Origin: Streptomyces werraensis
GTDB taxonomy: Bacteria > Actinomycetota > Actinomycetes > Streptomycetales > Streptomycetaceae
Direction of reading: 5' to 3'
Length of the DNA stretch: 64,000 bases
Assembly: GCA_014656175.1 (NCBI GenBank)
Contig: BNBX01000006.1
Location: 310,001 to 374,000, forward strand
Shown here in pieces: positions 58,667-64,000 of this stretch. A model generated the notes under the pieces. It was not told the origin of the DNA. It ran no database searches and saw only the letters and a program-made list of their open reading frames with translations. The position numbers were made by a program, and so were the translations under genes. Positions within the stretch are counted from its first letter, which is position 1; the number at the start of each line of letters is the position of its first letter.

Positions 58667-59547
58667 GAAGGGTCTCCCGTCGTGCGGGGCGGCACACCGC
58701 CGAAACGGCGGTCGCGGCGCCGGTAGGTACGAAGGCAGGCAAGAAAGTCGGGGGCCCGGAAGTCCGGCCAGAGCACCTCGGGGAAGACCCACTCGGCGTA
58801 GGCGACCTGCCAGAGCATGAAGTTGGAGATGCGCTGCTCGCCGGAGGTGCGGATGACCAGGTCGACGTCGGGAGTGTCGGGGAACGGAAGGTGGTCTGCG
58901 AAGAGCCGCTCGGTGACCTCGTCCGCGGGTGTCCCACTGCGGATCAGCGACCTGGCGGCCTCCACGATGTCCCGGCGCCCGCCGTGGTCGAACGCCACGG
59001 TCAGCGTCATCCCCCGGTTGTCGGAGGTCAGCGTCGCCAGGTCCTCGAAATCCCGGGCCAGCTCACGGGGGATACGCGAGTCGGCGACCCCCAGGAAGCG
59101 GCAGCGGATGCCCCGGGCCAGCAGCAAAGGCGCGTGCTTGCGCACGACCCGGCGGACCAGACCCATCAGGAAGTCGACCTCCGCCCCGGGGCGGTTCCAG
59201 TTCTCGGTGGAGAAGGCATACAGACTGAGCCACTCCACGCCGGCTGCACGGGCCGCCTCGATGATGTCGATGACAGTGGTCTCGGCGGCCTGGTGCCCCG
59301 CTGTGCGGGGAAGCGAACGTCGCTGCGCCCAGCGGCCGTTGCCGTCCATCACGCAGGCCACGTGCCGTGGCACCGCACGCGCCGCCCGGTCGCCTTGCCG
59401 CTGTCCGCCGGGGCCGTCTCCGTACTGTCGCCCACCCGGCCCGTCCCCCGTCGCCGCGCGTGCGCACGGGATGCCGTTGCCTCCCGTCGCCGGCCCCGTC
59501 CCCTCCGGAACGGCGCGCTCGGCCGTACCGCGCTCGGTCACACCCAC
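58663..59547 (-). CDS. Isoprenyl transferase (cis-prenyltransferase, UPP synthase family)
   Basis: A 294-residue protein with a low-complexity N-terminus (~60 residues, Gly/Arg/Ala-rich), then a complete cis-prenyltransferase core: RHVACVMDGNGRWAQRRSLP (DGNGR), VEWLSLYAFSTENWNRPGAE, and RTSGEQRISNFMLWQVAYAE followed by FPEVLWPDF. These bind isopentenyl and allylic diphosphates. The odd N-terminal extension suggests a start further downstream, though I see no better codon. The stop overlaps the DUF2236-EF-hand gene by 4 nt (ATGA), so the two are co-translated. Streptomyces usually has other UPP synthase copies; this one may make a special product. Confidence 0.9.
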   Translation of the reverse strand: MGVTERGTAERAVPEGTGPATGGNGIPCARAATGDGPGGRQYGDGPGGQRQGDRAARAVPRHVACVMDGNGRWAQRRSLPRTAGHQAAETTVIDIIEAARAAGVEWLSLYAFSTENWNRPGAEVDFLMGLVRRVVRKHAPLLLARGIRCRFLGVADSRIPRELARDFEDLATLTSDNRGMTLTVAFDHGGRRDIVEAARSLIRSGTPADEVTERLFADHLPFPDTPDVDLVIRTSGEQRISNFMLWQVAYAEWVFPEVLWPDFRAPDFLACLRTYRRRDRRFGGVPPRTTGDPS

Positions 59548-59893
59548 CCCGTCTCACCAGGCGCCTCGTCCACGCCCCACCGGGCGTCCCCTCCTGGAGT
59601 CTGACAGGGCGACAGAGACCTGACGGGCCAAGCGGGTGGCCACCACCCTTGGCTCCTTTGTGCGATTCCCACGGCTTCCCGCGCGACGTCGCCGAGCGGG
59701 CGCCGGAGAGCGGCCCCTGCCCCGTGACGGGGGCAGGGGCCGTGCGTCGAGCTGAGCGGGGATGGCCGCGTCCCTGAGGATGGCGACGGGGACGGACCGC
59801 GCCGGCGCCCGGCCCTCCGGGTGCTTCAGTACGGTCGCGCCGCATCCCACGCACCCGGTGCCGAGGTTCGCCGTCCTGGCCGGCGTGCGTCCC
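59548..59893. other. Intergenic region with terminator, no gene
   Basis: 346 bases between the prenyltransferase start and the end of the next minus-strand gene. Contains the hairpin at 59711-59742 and should hold the prenyltransferase promoter; no coding frame was convincing. Confidence 0.55.
59711..59742. terminator. Hairpin terminator after the secreted-protein cluster
   Basis: CGGCCCCTGCCCC / GGGGGCAGGGGCCG with a loop of ~5 nt, 150 nt after the stop of the last secreted-protein gene. Confidence 0.8.
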
Positions 59894-60388
59894 TCAGCAG
59901 TTGCGGATGGACCACACCGGCGTCCAGTCGTACGTGAAGGGCCTGTTCTCCGGCAGGGCGACGTCCAGGACCTGTCCGTTCTGGCCGTAGAAGAAGGCGG
60001 CGGCCCCGACTTGGTTGTTCACGGCCTGGCCGACGCCGTTCCAGTACGACAGGGAGTACTGGGCGCACCGGTAGAGGAAGAAGACTTTGTACTTGCCCAC
60101 GGCGGGGTCCCATACGCCCGCGCACAGGTTGCCGGAGGTGCACTCGACGGGGTTGCCCGACGTCGTGTGGACGTAGTCGGCCGCCGGGGACACCGTGGGG
60201 GAGACGGCTGCCACGGCGCGTGAGGAGGCGGTGGTCTCCCGGGGCGCCGGGGGCATGATCATGATGTGGCTGTCGTTCTCGCGGGGCGTGTCCGGGGCTG
60301 CGTGGGCCGGAGCCGACGCGAAGGCGGACGCCAGTACCCACAGGAAGGCACCGACCACTGCGAGGGTGGAACGACCGGTACGCGACAT
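59894..60388 (-). CDS. Secreted protein with I36-like pattern (164 aa)
   Basis: ATG at 60388 (MSRTGRSTLAVVGAFLWVLA) behind AAAGGAGTG. Signal peptide ends near APAHA. The mature part contains HTTSGNPVECTSGNLCAGVW, YKVFFLYRCAQYSLSYWNGV, and ENRPFTYDWTPVWSIRNC, with four Cys; it resembles secreted SMPI-type small proteins in the ECTSGNLC... pattern but I cannot assign a family. It starts 29 nt after the serine hydrolase gene, so it is probably in one operon with it. Confidence 0.8.
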   Translation of the reverse strand: MSRTGRSTLAVVGAFLWVLASAFASAPAHAAPDTPRENDSHIMIMPPAPRETTASSRAVAAVSPTVSPAADYVHTTSGNPVECTSGNLCAGVWDPAVGKYKVFFLYRCAQYSLSYWNGVGQAVNNQVGAAAFFYGQNGQVLDVALPENRPFTYDWTPVWSIRNC

Positions 60389-60417
60389 CGTCACTCCTTT
60401 TCCGGGGACGCCCGGAA

Positions 60418-61644
60418 TCAGTGCTGTTCTGTGCACAGCGGAACGTCGGGCAGTTGGTTGTCCGGATGGCTGATGTAGATGTTGGTGACGTAGCCCCCGT
60501 ACTGCGGCAGGTACGCCCACCAGTCGTTGGTGTAGGGCGGGACGGAGACCGCCTGGCCCTTCTTCTGGCAGCCCACCAGCACTTCCACGCCGGCCGGGAG
60601 CCGGGTCAGCAGGTTGTCTCCGAGCGCCGCGTCCTTGCGGACCGCCACATCCGACCCCCACGTTCCGTACCACGTGCCTGTCGGCGCCGTGCCGCCGGGA
60701 ACGTTCAGGGAACGGGTCAGCCGGCCGAGGTCGGTGTAGGCCTTGCCGTAGGAGGTGCCGTCCGGGTGCAGGGTGAGGACGGCGACGATCGAGCGGTCAC
60801 CGGTCCCCACGGTGCCGGTCGTGTGCAGCGCCGGCCGGCTCAGGTCGACGCCCGCGGCTCCCGTGGCGGGAGCGGCGGAGCCGGCCTGCGCACGGGCCGA
60901 GGTGCTGCTGCCCGTGCCGCAGGTGCCTTTCGCGGAGAAGGCCGACCAGCCCTGCTTGACGGCCCACGGCCGGTTGAAGGCGGCGGCGATGCCGAAGTGC
61001 TGGTCGAAGGAGTCGGAGGCGCACCGGGTCGACTGGCGCAGACGCTGCATGATGAAGTCGCGCACATCGGCCGGGGCCGTTTCCAGGATGTGGCGGTAGA
61101 TCTTCACCGTGTCGCGGGCGGAGATGGCCGTGTAGCCCCAGTAGCCCTCGTATCCGGCCGGAGGCCGCGCGGTGTCGACGAGACCGAGACGCGTGATCAT
61201 TCGGTCGGTGATCGCGGGCCCGCCGTAGGTCGACCAGTAGTGGTTGGCCGCGCTGTCCTGGCTGCTGCGGAGCATGGCGTCCAGCCGGGCACGGTCGGCG
61301 TCCGGGATGTCGGCGGGGCTGCGGTTCCACAGGAAGTCGAGAGCCAGCAGGAGTTTGACGACAGAGGCGGAACGGAACGTGGCCGACGCGTTGAGCTGCT
61401 CGGTGAAGGTGCCGGTCTGCCGGTCGAACACGGCTACGCCGGCTGTGACACCGGCGGGCACCTGAGGGGTTCGCGGTGCGGCCGACCGCGTGTCGTCATC
61501 AGTCCTCGGTTCCGCCGCTGCCGCACCGGAGTGCGGGAGTGCCGCGCAGGTGAACGCGAGGGAGAGCAGAGCCGCGGCCGCGGCGAGCATGCGCGGCGGG
61601 GTGCGGCGTGAGGGCGTGGGGGAGCGGAGTGCGAGACGGAACAT
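60418..61644 (-). CDS. Secreted serine hydrolase (class A beta-lactamase-like fold) with SH3-like C-terminus
   Basis: A 408-residue protein; ATG at 61644 (MFRLALRSPTPSRRTPPRML). Signal peptide LLSLAFTCAALPHSGAAAAEP. The catalytic SxxK is S94-V-V-K97 in FRSASVVKLLLALDFLW, and DSAANHYWSTYGG resembles the second (SxN) element. C-terminal residues ~310-408 (GTWGSDVAVRKDAALGDNLL ... WWAYLPQYGGYVTNIYIS) look like a bacterial SH3 module, which often binds cell walls. Likely acts on cell-wall peptides outside the cell. Middle gene of a three-gene secreted cluster. Confidence 0.82.
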   Translation of the reverse strand: MFRLALRSPTPSRRTPPRMLAAAAALLSLAFTCAALPHSGAAAAEPRTDDDTRSAAPRTPQVPAGVTAGVAVFDRQTGTFTEQLNASATFRSASVVKLLLALDFLWNRSPADIPDADRARLDAMLRSSQDSAANHYWSTYGGPAITDRMITRLGLVDTARPPAGYEGYWGYTAISARDTVKIYRHILETAPADVRDFIMQRLRQSTRCASDSFDQHFGIAAAFNRPWAVKQGWSAFSAKGTCGTGSSTSARAQAGSAAPATGAAGVDLSRPALHTTGTVGTGDRSIVAVLTLHPDGTSYGKAYTDLGRLTRSLNVPGGTAPTGTWYGTWGSDVAVRKDAALGDNLLTRLPAGVEVLVGCQKKGQAVSVPPYTNDWWAYLPQYGGYVTNIYISHPDNQLPDVPLCTEQH

Positions 61645-61805
61645 GTCGTGACGGTCCTCGGTGTGTATGCGGGAAACGCGATGAGAGAGGGGAGCGTCCG
61701 AGGCGGGCATCGTGCTGTCCGGCACGGCGACACCCCGTCGAGGAGCCTTTGCGCCGGACGCGTGCGGCCCCGGACGGTGCGCCCTGGCGGCTGCCGCCGT
61801 GTGGC

Positions 61806-62306
61806 CTACGGGATGTTGCATTCCGTCATGCCGGGCCAGGGATCGGTCGACGTCCACACGTCCACGGCGGGGATGAACCCCCAGGCATGGTGCACGTCCT
61901 GACCGGGAGCGACGCGGTCCCCCATGGTGTAGTACCAGACATTGTTGCCGCCGTTGTGCCAGGCGCCCCGGCCCCAGCACACGAACCAGCTCGACGAGGT
62001 GTCGATCCAGCCGATCACCGGGCAGGCCGCGATGAAGCTGGCGCAGCCGTACAGCGGGGCTCCGGCCCGGTTGCCGCACACCCAGTCCCGGGACCAGGTG
62101 CGCCCGGTCCAGGCGTCGTAGTGGCTGACGTTGCGGGCGGTGCACGATGCCTGGGGCGCGGGAGGCGCGGCATCGGCCCCGCGGGACGCGCTCGGCGTCG
62201 CACGGATGGTGCGGTCGGCCTGCGGCGTCGACGCCTGAACGGCGCCCGCGCTGAAGAGTACGGCCAGGAGGGCGGCGAGTATCGCCACCGCTCTTCTCAC
62301 GGACAT
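61806..62306 (-). CDS. Small secreted Cys/Trp-rich protein (166 aa)
   Basis: ATG at 62306 (MSVRRAVAILAALLAVLFSA). Signal peptide ends near VQAS. Mature region with seven Cys and many Trp: SRDWVCGNRAGAPLYGCAS, FIAACPVIGWIDTSSSWFVC, GNNVWYYTMGDRVAP and WTSTDPWPGMTECNIP. I recall similar Streptomyces secreted proteins of unknown function ('WYYTxGD'). First gene of the secreted cluster, divergent from the LysR gene. Confidence 0.8.
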   Translation of the reverse strand: MSVRRAVAILAALLAVLFSAGAVQASTPQADRTIRATPSASRGADAAPPAPQASCTARNVSHYDAWTGRTWSRDWVCGNRAGAPLYGCASFIAACPVIGWIDTSSSWFVCWGRGAWHNGGNNVWYYTMGDRVAPGQDVHHAWGFIPAVDVWTSTDPWPGMTECNIP

Positions 62307-62420
62307 GTGCGGGCCCCCGGTTGTCGAGAAAGTGATGGTCGCGGCGATGGTCGGAAGACCCCGTGGAACCGGTGGGCTGCACGGGGCGTCGCTTCGGATC
62401 GAGCCTTCCACTCCCACTCG

Positions 62421-62453
62421 ATGCATGTCATTGCTCATGTCCATGCGAGATGA
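62421..62453. promoter_or_regulatory. Possible LysR binding region
   Basis: ATG-rich divergent promoter with the dyad CATG-TCATTGCT-CATG followed by TCCATGCGAG. Its location between LysR and target fits a LysR T-N11-A type site; bounds uncertain. Confidence 0.4.
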
Positions 62454-62474
62454 GAACTGATCCATGAGGGATTC

Positions 62475-63425
62475 ATGATGGTTGCCGGCGGAACGGTCTC
62501 CCGGGCGGGAGCACCGATGGGTCCCGATCCACGGACACCGAGCGCCCACCAGCTGCGGCTGTTCGTCGCCCTGGCGGAAGAACTCCACTTCTCCCGCGCC
62601 GCCGCCCGCCTCTTCATCACGCAGTCGGCCCTGAGCCAGCAGATCAAGGACCTCGAACGGCGCCTCGGCGTGCAGCTGTTCGACCGTTCCAGCCGGACCG
62701 TCACTCTCACGCCGCAGGGGAGGGTGCTGTTGGCGGACGCGCGGGGCGTGGTGACGGCCATGGACCGGCTGAGCCACAGCGCCTCGACGCAGGCGCGCCG
62801 GCTCTCGGGCCGACTCGTGGTGGGCACCGTCGGGGCCGAAGCGGCCATGCCCTACACCCGCGCCGTCCTGAGCCTGCTGCACAGGCGGCACCCGCAGGTC
62901 CAGATCGACGTGCGCAGCCTCCACCTCGCAGACCACTTCGACGCCTTGTTCCGCCATGACATCGATGTTGTCTTCCTGCGGCCACCGGTACCCGACGGCA
63001 TCGAGGTGCAACACCTGGCCACGGAGGACCGGTTGGCCTGTCTGCCGGCGAGCGATCCGCTCGCGGAGCGGGCACGGATCACCCTCGCGCAGCTGGCGGA
63101 CCGTCCGGTGATCGACGTACCGCCCCAGGTGCCGCGGGTGTGGTGGGACTTCTGGGCGGTGGACCCCCGGCCCGACGACACACCGGTCCGCTACGGACCG
63201 GTGGCCTCGGACGTGGAGGGGCTGCTTCATCTCGTCGCGCGGGGCGAGGGTATGTGTTTCCTGCCGGCTGCGGCCCGCGACCTCTTCCCGCGCCCGGGCG
63301 TCAGCTATGTCGAGGTCACGGACCTGCCTCCCTCCACGGCCGGCCTCGCCTGGCTGAGGAGCAACCGTACCGAGCCGCTGATCAAGGCCGTTGCCGGTGC
63401 GGCCCGGTATGTGGCATCGGCGTGA
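62475..63425 (+). CDS. LysR family transcriptional regulator
   Basis: A ~316-residue regulator. Start 62475 (ATG) or 62517 (MGPDPRTPSAHQLRLFVALA); the second aligns better with usual N-termini. Helix-turn-helix ELHFSRAAARLFITQSALSQ, QIKDLERRLGVQLFDRSSRT; substrate-binding domain from ~100 with RRLSGRLVVGTVGAEAAM. Divergent from the secreted-protein cluster, which it probably activates. Ligand unknown. Confidence 0.92.
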   Translation: MMVAGGTVSRAGAPMGPDPRTPSAHQLRLFVALAEELHFSRAAARLFITQSALSQQIKDLERRLGVQLFDRSSRTVTLTPQGRVLLADARGVVTAMDRLSHSASTQARRLSGRLVVGTVGAEAAMPYTRAVLSLLHRRHPQVQIDVRSLHLADHFDALFRHDIDVVFLRPPVPDGIEVQHLATEDRLACLPASDPLAERARITLAQLADRPVIDVPPQVPRVWWDFWAVDPRPDDTPVRYGPVASDVEGLLHLVARGEGMCFLPAAARDLFPRPGVSYVEVTDLPPSTAGLAWLRSNRTEPLIKAVAGAARYVASA

Positions 63426-63895
63426 GGCAGAACAAAGGCCGCGGGAGGCGGACCGCTCGGCGAGAAGCGATCGCCGTTCCGTGTCCCGTCGGCATGCTGA
63501 CACCGGCCGGCAGAGCGGTCGGCGGGCCACCGGGTCCGCAGAACGCGGGCCGGGGATAAGTCCGTGATGCCGAGCAGGCTGTCGGGCCGGCAGTGGCCGC
63601 ACGCGGTGAGTCCCGTGGCGAGGAGGCGACGGGCTTCGTCCCGGTCGACGGGGCGGTGTCGCTTGCCGGCCATGTGACAGTCGCCGGCGTGGACCCGCAG
63701 GGGCGGGCGCCGCTCGCCGATGCCGAGTTCGACGATCCACTGCGGTGGTGCGGGCCGGTTGCGGCGGCCGCGCTCTTCTTCGGTCTGCCGTCTGGTGAGA
63801 GCGGCGATCTTCGCGTCGATGCGCTGCAGCCACATGGTGTGCCAGACCCGCAGAGTGTGCAGGCGGTCGAGGTCGGGCGGCAGGTCATCGAACAT
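63305..63895 (-). CDS. DUF6233 domain-containing protein
   Basis: ATG at 63895 (MFDDLPPDLDRLHTLRVWHT). The first ~110 residues match the Streptomyces DUF6233 family as I recall it: RIDAKIAALTRRQTEEERGR, PPQWIVELGIGERRPPLRVH, AGDCHMAGKRHRPVDRDEAR, LATGLTACGHCRPDSLLG, with Cys-His pairs (GDCHMAG, CGHC) that may bind metal. The frame runs on to 63305, overlapping the convergent LysR 3' end by 121 bp. Function unknown. Confidence 0.8.
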   Translation of the reverse strand: MFDDLPPDLDRLHTLRVWHTMWLQRIDAKIAALTRRQTEEERGRRNRPAPPQWIVELGIGERRPPLRVHAGDCHMAGKRHRPVDRDEARRLLATGLTACGHCRPDSLLGITDLSPARVLRTRWPADRSAGRCQHADGTRNGDRFSPSGPPPAAFVLPHADATYRAAPATALISGSVRLLLSQARPAVEGGRSVTST

Positions 63896-64000
63896 ATATT
63901 TGATTCTATGCCCATGATCCGCCGTCGCGCACTCGCGTGTGCCGGCACCAGGATCACAGCGTTCTCGGAGATGCCGGCGCATCACCTCGATGCCCTGGCA

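Noticed and set aside
62307..63833. Minus-strand extension of the 61806-62306 secreted gene
   Set aside because: Runs antisense to the LysR gene; the signal peptide begins at 62306.
1..64000. tRNA, rRNA or riboswitch
   Set aside because: No cloverleaf with TTCRANNC-type arm, rRNA sequence or recognisable aptamer was noticed in intergenic stretches; a covariance search was not possible.

Overview
The window is high-GC actinobacterial DNA that I read as a Streptomyces chromosome segment, probably from an accessory-rich arm. The evidence is strong third-position G/C bias, GTG and ATG starts behind GGAGG-type sites, 4-nt GTGA/ATGA gene overlaps, and Streptomyces-typical families (Spo0M, SpoIIE-type phosphatases, MmyB-type and gamma-butyrolactone-receptor-like regulators, DUF6233). 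No rRNA, tRNA, CRISPR array or intact mobile element was seen.

Layout. 0-14 kb: end of a zinc alcohol dehydrogenase, a catalase-like protein, two separate hemerythrin plus SRPBCC pairs (1.1-2.6 kb and 13.2-14.2 kb), a PhzF-type isomerase, a large molybdopterin oxidoreductase of the FdhF/YdeP type, a protein with tandem 11-residue repeats followed by a small gene that seems to start at ACG, an SDR gene with a divergent MmyB-type regulator, a secreted serine hydrolase, a patatin and a nucleotidyltransferase. 14-19 kb: GNAT, APC permease, DinB-type protein and a MOSC/flavin reductase/2Fe-2S fusion. 19-23.3 kb: a stress module of Spo0M, TerB, a BlaI repressor with an M56 protease, TerD and a TatA-like protein. 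Three near-identical dyads (TTCTAC-N6-GTAGAA) lie 57-62 nt before spo0M, terB and terD, which points to one BlaI-type regulon.

23.5-32.7 kb: an operon of LD-carboxypeptidase, a kinase-like gene that has lost its core, and a hypothetical gene; then an SGNH esterase with a divergent TetR regulator and palindromic operator, two GNAT genes, RidA, a transporter remnant, an HxlR regulator with an 18-bp palindrome and its MBL hydrolase, a P-loop kinase and an excalibur protein. 32.8-44.4 kb: RecQ, a lone VapB-like antitoxin, two GlxA/AraC or SDR/quinone reductase groups, an M23 peptidase, an MBL/MarR pair, DUF1540, DUF4184 and a PadR-controlled membrane protein.

44.5-54 kb: two SpoIIE-type phosphatases with PAS/GAF-like sensors, a HAD phosphatase, an orphan gamma-butyrolactone-receptor-like regulator, a GlxA regulator divergent from HD-hydrolase and carboxymuconolactone-decarboxylase genes, an I36-type secreted inhibitor and an IS5-like transposase scrap. 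54.5-64 kb: an FMN-binding protein, an FAD monooxygenase with divergent MarR regulator and operator, a coupled pair of cis-prenyltransferase and a DUF2236 (latex-clearing-protein/MpaB family) oxygenase fused to EF-hands, three consecutive secreted-protein genes next to a divergent LysR regulator, and a DUF6233 gene.

Most genes sit in small regulator-target units, so each gene pair tends to be its own functional story. The two most coherent candidate systems are the BlaI-type Spo0M/TerB/TerD regulon and the prenyltransferase plus polyprenoid-oxygenase-like pair.
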